A stretch of 64,000 nt of DNA from Poriferisodalis sp965214215 (GTDB lineage Bacteria > Actinomycetota > Acidimicrobiia > Acidimicrobiales > Poriferisodalaceae), in contig NZ_CBDCBD010000003.1 of the NCBI RefSeq assembly GCF_965214215.1, positions 2,604,001 through 2,668,000 on the forward strand, written 5' to 3'. Position numbers and translations under genes: made by a program. Numbering within the stretch: the first letter of the stretch is position 1; each line of letters opens with the position of its first letter. This document shows positions 47,192 through 55,394 of this stretch, in pieces. The notes under the pieces were generated by a model, which did not search any database, was not told the origin of the DNA, and saw only the letters and a list, made by a program, of their open reading frames with translations.

Positions 47192-48955
47192 CTAGAGGTA
47201 CTGGCTGGTCTGTACCCGTTCGATGGCTCGGCCGCCGAGCGCCTCGCTGTCGTCGGGGTCGACGAGGGTGCGGATAAATACGATCCGCTCGCCCTTCTTG
47301 CCGGAAATCTTCGCCCAGTCGTCGGGATTCGTCGTGTTGGGCAGGTCTTCGTGCTCGCGGAACTCCTGGCGGATGGAGCCCATGAGGTCGTCGTACCGGA
47401 TGCCGCTGCTGCCGGTGGCCAGCGAACGCTTGATGGCGTTCTTCTTGGCCCGCCGCACGATGTTCTCGATCATCGCTCCCGATGCGAAGTCCTTGAAGTA
47501 CATCACTTCCTTGTCACCGTTCTGGTAGGTGACCTCCAAGAAGCGATTGAGGTCGTCGGGGCGATACATCTCGTCGACGGTGCGCTCGATCATCACTCGC
47601 ACTGCCTTGTGGGGGTCCCCCCCGCCCAGATCGGCCACCTCCATCTGGTCGATCGGGAGCTTCGGCGTCAGGTAGGTGCTGAAGATCGACAGTGCCGCCT
47701 GCTCGTCAGGCCGGTTGATCTTGATCTTCACGTCGAGGCGTCCAGGCCGCAGGATCGCCGGGTCGATGAGGTCTTCGCGGTTCGAGGCACCGATTACGAT
47801 GACGTTGCGCAGACCCTCGACCCCATCGATCTCCGCCAGCAACTGCGGCACCACGGTCGACTCCATGTCGGAGCTGATGCCGCTGCCGCGGGTGCGGAAC
47901 AGTGACTCCATCTCGTCGAAGAACACGATCACGGGCCAGCCTTCGGAGGCTTTCTCGCGCGCACGCTCGAAGATGCGCCGGATCTGGCGCTCGGTTTCGC
48001 CCACGTACTTGTTGAGCAGTTCGGGGCCCTTGATGTTGATGAAGAAGCTGCGGGCGCCCTGCTGGCCCGACACCTCGCCGACTTTGGCCGCCAGCGAATT
48101 GGCGACCGCCTTGGCGATCAGCGTCTTGCCGCACCCGGGCGGGCCATACAGCAAGATGCCCTTCGGCGCCGGCAGGTCGTAGGTGCGGAACAGATCCTGG
48201 TGCAGGTACGGCAGCTCCACGGCATCGGTAATCAGCTCGATCTGGGTGTCCAGCCCGCCGATGTCCTCATAGGTGACATCAGGCACTTCTTCGAGCAGCA
48301 GATCGTCGACTTCGGGCCGTGGCAGGCGCTCGAGCACGATGTTGGATCGAACATCAAGCAGCAGGTTGTCGCCGGATCGCAGCGGCTGATCCCGCAGATC
48401 TCCGGCGAGCTCCACGATGCGTTCCTCGTCGGCGCGACCGGTGACCAGCGCCCGGAATCCGTCTTCGAGCACCTCGTTGAGGGTGACCACCTCGCCCGAG
48501 GTCTCGGGACCCCGTGCCAGCACGATGTTGTAGGACTCGTTGAGGACGACCTCGCTGCCCTCGACGAGTTCGGTCTCGGCGAGGTCAGGGTGCAAGGCGA
48601 CGCGCATCTTGCGGCCGCTGGCATGCACATCTGCGGTGCCGTCGTCGTTGCGGGACAGGAACGTTCCGTAGGCCGAGGGTGGCTGGGTCAGCTTGTCCAC
48701 TTCTTCTCGCAGCGCAGCGATGTGCTCGCGCGCCTCACGCAGCGTGTAGGTCAGTTTCTCGTTCTGCGACACCGCAGCGGACAGCTGCCCCTTGGCCTCC
48801 AGCAGGCGCTCTTCGAGCGTGCTGACCCGGGCGGGTGTGTCGGCCAGTTTGCGCCGCAGCAAGGTGACCTCTTCTTCGAGCGAGCGCACGCGGCTGCGGA
48901 GCTCGCCCGCATCGCCCGCATTGGTGCGCCGTGGCTCGTCCTCGCTCTGGTCCAT
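47192..48955 (-). CDS. mpa: Proteasome-associated ATPase Mpa/ARC
   Basis: A 587-residue AAA+ ATPase. Residues ~15-95 form the N-terminal coiled coil that binds Pup (RVRSLEEEVTLLRRKLADTP), then two OB folds to ~240. The AAA module has GPPGCGKTLIAKAVANSL (Walker A), VIVFFDEMESLF (Walker B) and GRLDVKIKINRPD (sensor region). The C-terminus ends SQYL, the penultimate-Tyr docking tail for the 20S alpha ring. It unfolds pupylated proteins into the proteasome. Divergent from the ferredoxin gene with 173 bp between starts. Confidence 0.95.
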   Translation of the reverse strand: MDQSEDEPRRTNAGDAGELRSRVRSLEEEVTLLRRKLADTPARVSTLEERLLEAKGQLSAAVSQNEKLTYTLREAREHIAALREEVDKLTQPPSAYGTFLSRNDDGTADVHASGRKMRVALHPDLAETELVEGSEVVLNESYNIVLARGPETSGEVVTLNEVLEDGFRALVTGRADEERIVELAGDLRDQPLRSGDNLLLDVRSNIVLERLPRPEVDDLLLEEVPDVTYEDIGGLDTQIELITDAVELPYLHQDLFRTYDLPAPKGILLYGPPGCGKTLIAKAVANSLAAKVGEVSGQQGARSFFINIKGPELLNKYVGETERQIRRIFERAREKASEGWPVIVFFDEMESLFRTRGSGISSDMESTVVPQLLAEIDGVEGLRNVIVIGASNREDLIDPAILRPGRLDVKIKINRPDEQAALSIFSTYLTPKLPIDQMEVADLGGGDPHKAVRVMIERTVDEMYRPDDLNRFLEVTYQNGDKEVMYFKDFASGAMIENIVRRAKKNAIKRSLATGSSGIRYDDLMGSIRQEFREHEDLPNTTNPDDWAKISGKKGERIVFIRTLVDPDDSEALGGRAIERVQTSQYL

Positions 48956-49032
48956 GCGCGGCCGACACTACCCTGACACCGTTGTCTCGACGCGACGCTC
49001 GGCTGCGTTCGCAGCCCGGCCGTGGGAGCGTT

Positions 49033-49052
49033 GCACTGCAGTGCCGTGCAGT
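49033..49052. promoter_or_regulatory. Dyad between mpa and the ferredoxin gene
   Basis: GCACTGCAGTGC is a perfect 12-bp palindrome at 49033-49044 and ACTGCA with TGCAGT forms a dyad over 49035-49052. It sits in the shared promoter space of the divergent mpa and ferredoxin genes, about 80 bp from each start. A TAGATT at 49069-49074 could be a -10 box for the ferredoxin. Operator function is inference. Confidence 0.3.
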
Positions 49053-49128
49053 ACGCGCGCCGATTCGGTAGATTTCATAGTTGGCTCGGTTCCCCGGTCG
49101 AGCCGTTCCATAGGAAGGTCGCTACACC

Positions 49129-49362
49129 ATGAAGGTCTGGATCGATCAGGATCTGTGCACCGGTGACGGGCTCTGTGAAGAGATCGCACCAGATGTCTTC
49201 ACGCTTCTCGACGATGGTCTTGCCTACGTGAAGGAAGGCGACAAGGTGTTCGCTGAACCGGGTGGCGTCGAAGGTCTCGCAGAGTTCGCCGACTCGCAGC
49301 TCGACGCTGTGATCGAATCCGCCGAAGAGTGCCCCGGAGAGTGCATCTTCATTGAGGCGTAA
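49129..49362 (+). CDS. Ferredoxin (single-cluster, 3Fe-4S/4Fe-4S type)
   Basis: A 77-residue ferredoxin of the actinobacterial P450-partner type. Cys are in CTGDGLC (residues ~10-16) and near the C-terminus in CPGEC; the pattern C-x5-C with a distal CP suits a 3Fe-4S or a 4Fe-4S cluster. The body is acidic, as expected for an electron donor to a cytochrome P450 or other redox enzyme. AGGAAGG about ten bases before the ATG is a good ribosome site. No P450 lies in the window. Its last codons IEA-stop form the start of the 36-bp tandem array. Confidence 0.85.
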   Translation: MKVWIDQDLCTGDGLCEEIAPDVFTLLDDGLAYVKEGDKVFAEPGGVEGLAEFADSQLDAVIESAEECPGECIFIEA

Positions 49363-49516
49363 GCCTCAGTGAAGCATCAAACTCGGATTGAGGCGTAAGC
49401 CTCAGTGAAGCATCAAACTCGGATTGAGGCGTAAGCCTCAGTGAAGCATCAAACGCGGATTGAGGCGTAAGCCTCAGTGAAGCATCAACACGGACAGATT
49501 GAGGCCTCGGCCTCAA
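49351..49516. repeat. 36-bp tandem array of hairpins (bidirectional terminator)
   Basis: Four direct 36-bp units at 49351, 49387, 49423 and 49459, nearly identical, each beginning ATTGAGGCGTAAGCCTCAG. Each forms a TGAGGC/GCCTCA hairpin with a GTAA loop. Unit 1 is the coding end of the ferredoxin (I-E-A-stop), so the array arose by tandem duplication of a gene's 3' end. A fifth, slightly different dyad (TTGAGGCCTCGGCCTCAA, 49499-49516) follows and contains the stop of the convergent protease gene. Confidence 0.9.
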
Positions 49517-50403
49517 CACGTTCCGTTCGGCACCTCGCGCAGCTCTTTCGGCTGCGCCCGCACCACGGTGCGGCCTAGGTAGTCGATCCGGGCATCAACT
49601 CCGGACGAGACGAGGAAGCCCACCAGTTCGTCGCGGTTGAGTGCGAAGCCGACGTCTGCGGGCCCGCGCACCGTGGCGAACGCGATACCGACAACGTTGC
49701 CCTGATGATCGACGAGCGGTCCGCCCGATTGCCCCGCACGCACGTTGACCGCTAAGACGTAGACACGTCGCCTGGTCCCGTCGCCCCACAATCCGCTCGC
49801 ACTCACGTAGTGCTCGATACGGGCAGGCGACGCTTCCAGCCGGGAGCCTTCGGGGTAGCCGAGCACGGCTGCGGTTGCACCGATCCGGCCACGATCGACG
49901 CTCAACGCAGGCAGGGGCGCATCGGTTCGCAGCAAGGCGAGATCCCGTGCTTCGGAGAATCCCACCACTTCCACACCGAAAGACACCGCCGTTGCGGACT
50001 CGCCCGCAACGACATCGATCTCTACTTCTGAGGCTCCTGCGATGACGTGGGCAGCCCCGATCAGCAGACCCGGGGCGATGGCGAACGCCGTGCCGTTGGA
50101 GACGGGTGCGCAACCCATGGCCCGCAGCGGCACCACCGCATGGGCGACCTCAGCGAGCGTCTCATCGCTGATCGTGAGCACTGCGGGCGGCGCCCCCACC
50201 CACACCGGGCCATTCACGCCATCAATATGTGCAACGGGTTCTGGGGGCTCGCCTGCCCTGCCGGCATCGTCGGGATCGGGCGCGCAGCCGACCAATGTCA
50301 ACGCCATCATCAGCGCGCACAGCCCCGCGCACAACGCCACGGCCGACGCACTGCGCGCACGGGTTCGGGTTCTGAGGTGTCGGGGTGCCGCGAAGCCCGT
50401 CAC
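49513..50403 (-). CDS. Lipoprotein trypsin-like serine protease (S1C)
   Basis: A 296-residue exported protease. An Arg-rich N-terminus and hydrophobic core lead to LTLVGC, so C40 is the lipobox Cys. The protease domain keeps the triad: GLLIGAAHVIAG (His), SEARDLALLRTDAP (Asp), and VRAGQSGGPLVDHQGNVVGI (Ser, with GQSGGP). No PDZ domain follows, and the C-terminus returns RIDYLGRTVVRAQ. It would act at the outer face of the membrane, in protein quality control or sensing. GTG 50403 overlaps the trmI stop. Last gene of a long operon. Confidence 0.85.
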   Translation of the reverse strand: MTGFAAPRHLRTRTRARSASAVALCAGLCALMMALTLVGCAPDPDDAGRAGEPPEPVAHIDGVNGPVWVGAPPAVLTISDETLAEVAHAVVPLRAMGCAPVSNGTAFAIAPGLLIGAAHVIAGASEVEIDVVAGESATAVSFGVEVVGFSEARDLALLRTDAPLPALSVDRGRIGATAAVLGYPEGSRLEASPARIEHYVSASGLWGDGTRRRVYVLAVNVRAGQSGGPLVDHQGNVVGIAFATVRGPADVGFALNRDELVGFLVSSGVDARIDYLGRTVVRAQPKELREVPNGTC

Positions 50404-51239
50404 GCCTCGATCAATCGAGCGTGCGTCAAGAAGCCGGTGTGGGCGACCATGCGGTGATCGGGCCGCACGGACGCTCCTTCGACATGCCAGCTGCGGTGCA
50501 GTACTTCGATGGTCTCGATCAGGGCCCAAGGTCCGTCTGAGAGCGTGCGGCGCAACTGCTGCACCTGGGTCACCGACGGGTTGTAGGCCACGACAATCCC
50601 GCCGCGCCGCAACCGGCCCGGCAGGTGTTTCGCGACGCGCCAAGGCTCGGGAATGTCGAGCACGGCGCGGTCATAGAAGCACGCCAACCCGACTGAGGCA
50701 CCCGGGTGGTCCGGATGCTGTGGCCCCTCCACGGCGTCGTAGGCATCGCGAAGCTGGACGTCGTAGCGCTCGAGTGCGCCAGGTCCGGCAATGGCCTCGA
50801 CGTTGCTCAGCGCCCGATTGGCAAAGTCCTCCCGCAGCTCGTACCCGGTGACGGAGGCACCCGTGCGCAGCAGTGTTGCCGACAGTGCGCCCGAGCCCAC
50901 GCCGGTTTCGAACACTTCCATGCCCGCCCGGACATCAGCCAGCATCAAGATCGCGCCGAGGTCCTTGGGATAGATCACCTGGGCCCCGCGCGGCATCTTC
51001 AGCACGTGATCGGCGAGCGTGGGACGGACCACCACGAACCGTGCCCCCGAACCGGTGCGGAACTGCGAGCCTTCGAGTGAGTTGATGATCGCGTCGTGCT
51101 GCACGACGCCTGCATGGGTATGGAACTCGCCGCTTTCGCGCAGCGTCACGAGGTAGCGGCGATGGCGACTGTCGATCATCAGCACGGTATCGCCGGCTTG
51201 CAGCTCGGCCGGCTGCGATGCAGCCGACGCCTGGCTCAC
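50400..51239 (-). CDS. trmI: tRNA (adenine58-N1)-methyltransferase
   Basis: A 279-residue TrmI-type methyltransferase. The N-terminal small beta domain (QAGDTVLMIDSRHRRYLVTL) is followed by the SAM-binding Rossmann region: GMEVFETGVGSGALSATLLR (motif I), TGYELREDFANRALSNVE, AVLDIPEPWRVAKHLPGRL with the family DxPxPW motif, and VAYNPSVTQVQQL. It methylates A58 in the T-loop of tRNA. Mycobacteria have this enzyme in the same broad genomic neighbourhood as the proteasome. GTG 51239 overlaps the preceding stop; the frame to 51434 is not supported. Confidence 0.9.
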   Translation of the reverse strand: MSQASAASQPAELQAGDTVLMIDSRHRRYLVTLRESGEFHTHAGVVQHDAIINSLEGSQFRTGSGARFVVVRPTLADHVLKMPRGAQVIYPKDLGAILMLADVRAGMEVFETGVGSGALSATLLRTGASVTGYELREDFANRALSNVEAIAGPGALERYDVQLRDAYDAVEGPQHPDHPGASVGLACFYDRAVLDIPEPWRVAKHLPGRLRRGGIVVAYNPSVTQVQQLRRTLSDGPWALIETIEVLHRSWHVEGASVRPDHRMVAHTGFLTHARLIEA

Positions 51240-51487
51240 GTGCCCTCCGCTGTGGGCAAGTCGTCGCCTTCGCCGCGCTGCACCAGACGGATCACGAGCT
51301 GCTCGCCAGCCGCAAGCTCGCTTTGAAACACCACTTCTCGCTCGCGCTTGGCGATGTGACGCAACAGCCGCAGCCCGCTGGCTACGATCGCCGCCGCCAG
51401 CCACACCCCGCTGCCGCTGCGCGCCCGTCGCCACAGTGCGTCCGCAGCACGGGCGCCTATGCGCCGAGGTACCACGTTGACCTTCAC
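51236..51487 (-). CDS. Small membrane protein, function unknown
   Basis: Not recognised. An 83-residue protein starting at GTG 51487 (VKVNVVPRRIGARAAD). The first third is basic and helical, then one hydrophobic stretch (GSGVWLAAAIVASGLRLL) that may cross the membrane, then an Arg/Glu-rich end. The upstream part of the open frame to 51700 shadows the preceding gene. It overlaps trmI by 4 bp and lies 10 bp after the next small gene, so it is part of the operon. Confidence 0.5.
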   Translation of the reverse strand: MKVNVVPRRIGARAADALWRRARSGSGVWLAAAIVASGLRLLRHIAKREREVVFQSELAAGEQLVIRLVQRGEGDDLPTAEGT

Positions 51488-51497
51488 GCTGGTGGGC

Positions 51498-51743
51498 CTA
51501 TACCCGCACGACTTCAACGAGCGTGCTGCGACGGCGCCCTCGGCGGCGGCCGAACAAGAACGCAGCCAGCACGAGGCCCGTGCCGAGCGCCGCGGCCACG
51601 GCGACGGCGGCGCTGGACACCTGTTCGACGGTATCGCCTGCCCCGCCCATGATCTCTCGGACGCGCCCGGAGATGTCCGACGGCGTGATGCGCTGGCCAT
51701 TTGTGCCCGAACCGGTCATGAGTCCCTCGCTGCCCTCAGTCAT
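51498..51743 (-). CDS. Small membrane protein, function unknown
   Basis: Not recognised. An 81-residue protein. A polar Gly/Thr-rich N-terminus leads to ISGRVREIMGGAGDTVEQVS, a helix, and one transmembrane segment (SAAVAVAAALGTGLVLAAFL) capped by a basic patch (FGRRRGRRRS). ATG 51743 overlaps the holin-like stop by eight bases (ATGACTGA). It is one of three adjacent small membrane genes between the LON-domain gene and trmI. Confidence 0.6.
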   Translation of the reverse strand: MTEGSEGLMTGSGTNGQRITPSDISGRVREIMGGAGDTVEQVSSAAVAVAAALGTGLVLAAFLFGRRRGRRRSTLVEVVRV

Positions 51744-52167
51744 CGTCATCGCCTGTGGCGTGCCCATCGGCCTTCGGTGCGGTGAGGTCAGGCGTGGCAC
51801 CGTTGCGCCCCGGCCGTACCGCCCGAATCAGCGCCAGGATCGCCAGTACGAGAAAGGCGACACCCGCCAGGTATGGGACGAATGACCAGTTCGCATTGAA
51901 GATGCCGGCTTCTGCCTGCAGCACGCGCACGAGCGCCAGCGTCGCAAGCACGACGCCCAAGCTGACCCCCAAGGCGCCGGCAAGCCCGAACAGCAAGTAC
52001 CGGCCGAGCCCACGCAGTGGGCCCACCGTCTCTTGGACGGCATAGGCCCGGAGCATCTCGAGGAGTTCGGAAATCTCGGCTCGCAAGCCGGAGTCTCGTC
52101 GAGGCACAGTTCGCTCAGGTCCCGTCTGCTGGGGCACACGCTGCGAGGGTGCAGCCGGTTCCCGCAC
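51736..52167 (-). CDS. Holin-superfamily-like small membrane protein
   Basis: A 143-residue protein. Residues ~28-55 are an amphipathic helix (LRAEISELLEMLRAYAVQET), then two hydrophobic segments (about 58-85, GRYLLFGLAGALGVSLGVVL, and about 95-118, YLAGVAFLVLAILALI) and an acidic tail ending DDDD. The layout resembles actinobacterial phage-holin-family or Tat-like small membrane proteins; such genes are common in operons away from phage, so lysis is not implied. GTG start at 52167. Precedes the smaller membrane gene by an eight-base overlap. Confidence 0.6.
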   Translation of the reverse strand: MREPAAPSQRVPQQTGPERTVPRRDSGLRAEISELLEMLRAYAVQETVGPLRGLGRYLLFGLAGALGVSLGVVLATLALVRVLQAEAGIFNANWSFVPYLAGVAFLVLAILALIRAVRPGRNGATPDLTAPKADGHATGDDDD

Positions 52168-52216
52168 AAGTCGCCGCTCGACATGAGCGGGCTGCCCCGC
52201 CCCCCGCAGGGCGACG

Positions 52217-52900
52217 CTACCGGTCGCCCAGCAGTTCTTCTACGCCGTCGAGGACCTCCCCGATCACCGCCAGCCGACGGGCAGGATCGAGCGAGCACAG
52301 CATCTGATGGCGGTCGAACGGGCCGGCAGGCACGAGCGATGCAAGCTGGAACGACCAGGCCGAAGCGTCGCCAGGCGTCATGGCCAGGCGCGCGAGCTGA
52401 TCGTCGACGGCAGTCGATTCGGCCGCGGTGACCCTGATGGCACCGATCTTGGACGCGCGCGCCCGCAGGCGGCGCAGGCGAGCGACAGCGGCCTGCCGCT
52501 CGGTTGTGGCCACCTCGGCGGGTTCGTCGGGCCAATCGACGGCCAGTGCCCTGGGATAGGGATCGTCGGCCAGCCACTCGACCACCCGGATCCGGCGATC
52601 ACCAGCGACGATCATCATCCAGCGCCCGTCGGGCAGCTCCTGGTGCTCGACGATGGCGACCAGGCATCCCACATCGGCACGCACGTCGCCGCCGCCGACC
52701 TCGCTGCCACGTTCGATCATCACGACGCCGAAAGGTTCCGAGGTGTCGGTACACCACCGCGCGAGCGCCCGGTACCGGGGCTCGAAGATGTGCAGCGGCA
52801 GCACGCCACCTGGCAGCAGAGGCGACCCGAGCGGGAACATCGCACGCTCGCGTGCGTCATCGGGCACAGCACGCTCGCGTGCGTCATCAGGCAGAGCCAC
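52217..52900 (-). CDS. LON substrate-binding domain protein
   Basis: A 227-residue stand-alone LON N-domain protein. MFPLGSPLLPGGVLPLHIFEPRYRALAR is the family signature from residue 21, followed by RGSEVGGGD, GCLVAIVEHQELPDGRWMMI and RIRVVEWLADDPYPRA. There is no ATPase or peptidase domain, so it is not a protease; stand-alone LON proteins may bind unfolded or tagged peptides. GTG 52900 gives a nine-residue tandem duplication (ALPDDARER / AVPDDARER) encoded by a DNA repeat at 52853-52895; the ATG at 52846 could be the real start, in which case those repeats are leader. Overlaps the PBP4-type stop by 14 bp. Confidence 0.75.
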   Translation of the reverse strand: MALPDDARERAVPDDARERAMFPLGSPLLPGGVLPLHIFEPRYRALARWCTDTSEPFGVVMIERGSEVGGGDVRADVGCLVAIVEHQELPDGRWMMIVAGDRRIRVVEWLADDPYPRALAVDWPDEPAEVATTERQAAVARLRRLRARASKIGAIRVTAAESTAVDDQLARLAMTPGDASAWSFQLASLVPAGPFDRHQMLCSLDPARRLAVIGEVLDGVEELLGDR

Positions 52901-54338
52901 GGGCCAATCCTCGCAGGGCGGTGACGTCGCCCACCGGGTAGCGCAGGAGTTGGCCGACCAATGACTCCTGCAGGTCCAAGCCGACACGACCATCGGGCGG
53001 CACGCCATTGAGCATCTGGGCGAACGTCACCGTGCCGCTGTCGGTCTCGATGAACCCGGCTAGGGCGTTGACACCCCGCAGCAGACCGGTTTTCGCATAC
53101 AGCCGCCCGGCAGCAGGATGTTCGGCGAAGCGGTGCGAGAGCGTCCCAGTGCGCGCCGCAACCGGCAGCCCCGCTGCGAGTTCGCTCTCGGTGCCGAAAT
53201 GATCGAGGAGCGCGACGAGGAAGCCGCAGGTGACCATGTTCTGACGATCCAATCCCGAACCGTCCACCACCGCGGGACGTGACTGGTCAGGCAGCAGGTC
53301 TGACACGATCCGCTCTGCCGCAGCAGCGCCCGCTGGGGTGGTGCCCTGTCCTGCACTTCGCAGGCCGATCTCGCGCAGCATCAGCTCGGCGGTGGTGTTG
53401 TCGCTCTCGCGCAGCATCTGCTGGATGATCTCCACCAGCGGCGGCGACGTGAGCCGAGCAATCTCGCTCATGCCGCTTGGCGCCACCGACACGTCGATCT
53501 CGACGTCCACCGAGACGCCCCGAACCCGCAGCAGATCGGCCAAGGTGGAGACAAACCAGCGTGCCGGGTGTTCCGCAGCAGACAGCGTCGTCGTGAAGCC
53601 CGTGATGCCGTCGTTCAGATTCAGCGCAGACAGCGGGCCGCTGTTGAGCTGGGTGATGTAACGCTGCGGCCACGTCTCGGGAAACCGTGTCGTGTCGTAA
53701 CGAGACTCATCCGCGATGAGATTGCCCCGCAGCGTCTCGATGCCGAGCCCAAGGAGTTCGTCGGCAAGGTCTTCCACCGGCGTGCGGAGTTGCGGCTGGC
53801 GGCGGTGAGAATCTGCGTACGACTGGGTCATGATCAGCGGATCGCCGCCGCCGACGACCCAGACGGTGCCGTCGAGGGTGCCGTCGACGATCTCGGCATC
53901 GGTCAGCACCTGGGTGACGAGCCTTTCATCGGGGTCAGCGACGGCCAGCGCTGCTGCGGCGGTGATGAGCTTCTGTACTGATGCGGGGATCACCGAATCG
54001 GGATTGCTCGAGAACACCTCGGTGCCGTCAATCGAGATCGCGAGGCAGTGTGGCTCGGGCCAGTCCGAGCTGAACGCGGTCATCTCGGTGCCGATGTGAT
54101 GCTCCTGCGCTGCTCGCCACAGTGCACCGGGTGCGCGTTCGGCCCGCAGCAGCGGCAGCGCCGACGGCCCGGTCGCGGCACCGTCGTCGGCCGTCGGCGT
54201 CAGAACGGGGGTACGCAGCGATGCTGCGTACGTCGCAGCATCGCCAGCCGATGCGTTCATGCGCAGGGCCGCCACCGTGGGCAGCAGGCCAGCCGCTGCT
54301 GTCAACAGCACCAGCACGGCCGCGCGCAAAGGTCTCAC
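52887..54338 (-). CDS. dacB: D-alanyl-D-alanine carboxypeptidase/endopeptidase (PBP4, S13 family)
   Basis: A 483-residue penicillin-binding protein. Residues 1-26 form a signal peptide (LRAAVLVLLTAAAGLLPTVA). Catalytic motifs are SVQK at 120-123 (SxxK), SDN in LRESDNTTAELML, and KTG in YAKTGLLRGVNAL. The inserted domains typical of S13 (about 150-330) lie between the first two. It trims the stem peptides of peptidoglycan in the periplasm or outer wall space. GTG 54338 overlaps the ROK stop (GTGA). Confidence 0.9.
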   Translation of the reverse strand: MRPLRAAVLVLLTAAAGLLPTVAALRMNASAGDAATYAASLRTPVLTPTADDGAATGPSALPLLRAERAPGALWRAAQEHHIGTEMTAFSSDWPEPHCLAISIDGTEVFSSNPDSVIPASVQKLITAAAALAVADPDERLVTQVLTDAEIVDGTLDGTVWVVGGGDPLIMTQSYADSHRRQPQLRTPVEDLADELLGLGIETLRGNLIADESRYDTTRFPETWPQRYITQLNSGPLSALNLNDGITGFTTTLSAAEHPARWFVSTLADLLRVRGVSVDVEIDVSVAPSGMSEIARLTSPPLVEIIQQMLRESDNTTAELMLREIGLRSAGQGTTPAGAAAAERIVSDLLPDQSRPAVVDGSGLDRQNMVTCGFLVALLDHFGTESELAAGLPVAARTGTLSHRFAEHPAAGRLYAKTGLLRGVNALAGFIETDSGTVTFAQMLNGVPPDGRVGLDLQESLVGQLLRYPVGDVTALRGLARGSA

Positions 54339-55339
54339 GTCTCGCGAGGAAGGCCACCTACGGCAGCACTGTGGCTCTGCGCTCCGCCGATGGCGGCGCT
54401 GTGGCCCTGCGCTCCGCCCATGGCGGCGCCGAGCGCCGCAGAGATCTCGCCTGCTTGGGAGGGCACGATTATTGGACGTGACTCAGCAGACCGACCGATG
54501 AGCAGTGCGTTCACGTGGCCTTCGGCGGATTGCGCCAGCAGATCCCAATCCTCGCTGAGGCCGCCGCCGATCACGACCATTTCGGGGTCGGTCAAGATGC
54601 ACAGATTCGAGATGCCCAGCGCCAGCCAGTAGCTGAACTCATCGAGCACGTCGAGTGCCGCAGCATCCCCGCGACGTGCCGCAGTAGTGACCGCCGGACC
54701 GGTGACCTCGGTGCCCAACCGCTCGGCGGCAATCCGTGCCAGCGCGGAGCCCGATGCGTACATCTCCCAGCATCCCCGCCGCCCGCACGCGCAGTGGCGA
54801 CCATCCGCTTCGACGATCATGTGGCCAGGTTCCCCGGCCAGCCCACTCGAGCCTCGCAACACCTCGCCGCCAAGCATGAAAGCGCCGCCGATGCCGGTGC
54901 CGAGCGACACCATGACGCCATCGCGGACGCCCTGCGCTGCTCCAGAGGCAAGCTCCCACCGGGCGGCGCAGTTCACCTCATTGTCAAGAAACACATCCAG
55001 GCCCAGCAAGTCGCTGAGTCCCGACCCGATGTCTGCGCCGTCGACGCCGACAAGGTTGGGCGAGACCGTCACCTTGCCGTCGATGGTGATCAGGCCCGCC
55101 ATTCCGATGCCGACCGACACAGGGCCCGTACCGGTACCGAGTTGGGTCACCATGGACGCAAGGGTGGCTATCAATGGCTCGGCGCCGTGGGGCGTCGGTT
55201 CGCGCAGCGTCCGTTGCAGCTCACCGCTGCCATCGGTCGCCACGCCGAAGATCTTCGTGCCGCCGACATCGAAGCCGAGATGAACTGCCGAGACCAGTGC
55301 ATCTGCCGCATCGGCAGCGCTCGGCGCGTCGGTTGTCAT
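54335..55339 (-). CDS. ROK-family sugar kinase (glucokinase-like)
   Basis: A 334-residue ROK kinase. The ATP-binding loop is LGFDVGGTKIFGVATDGSG at the N-terminus; the catalytic Asp is in VFLDNEVNCAARWE, and the ROK zinc site CACGRRGCWE (C-x-C-G-x2-G-C-x-E) with H in GEPGHMIVEADG. Glucokinase is the most likely activity for a cytoplasmic ROK enzyme of this size. The C-terminal 25 residues are a low-complexity tail (SAAIGGAQSHSAAVGG). ATG at 55339; the longer frame to 55822 shadows the peroxiredoxin. It starts the overlapping operon that runs down to the protease. Confidence 0.85.
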   Translation of the reverse strand: MTTDAPSAADAADALVSAVHLGFDVGGTKIFGVATDGSGELQRTLREPTPHGAEPLIATLASMVTQLGTGTGPVSVGIGMAGLITIDGKVTVSPNLVGVDGADIGSGLSDLLGLDVFLDNEVNCAARWELASGAAQGVRDGVMVSLGTGIGGAFMLGGEVLRGSSGLAGEPGHMIVEADGRHCACGRRGCWEMYASGSALARIAAERLGTEVTGPAVTTAARRGDAAALDVLDEFSYWLALGISNLCILTDPEMVVIGGGLSEDWDLLAQSAEGHVNALLIGRSAESRPIIVPSQAGEISAALGAAMGGAQGHSAAIGGAQSHSAAVGGLPRET

Positions 55340-55394
55340 GCGCGTTGGGGCACCCGTTCCCAGGCGCCGCACTCTCGCAGTTACCTGCTGCGGA

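Noticed and set aside
49351..49498. 36-bp repeats considered as a CRISPR array
   Set aside because: Units are directly adjacent with no spacers and include the ferredoxin's own stop codon; no cas genes are present.
51736..52167. Holin-like protein considered as evidence of a prophage
   Set aside because: No lysin, capsid, integrase or other phage gene is near, and it is embedded in an operon of housekeeping genes.
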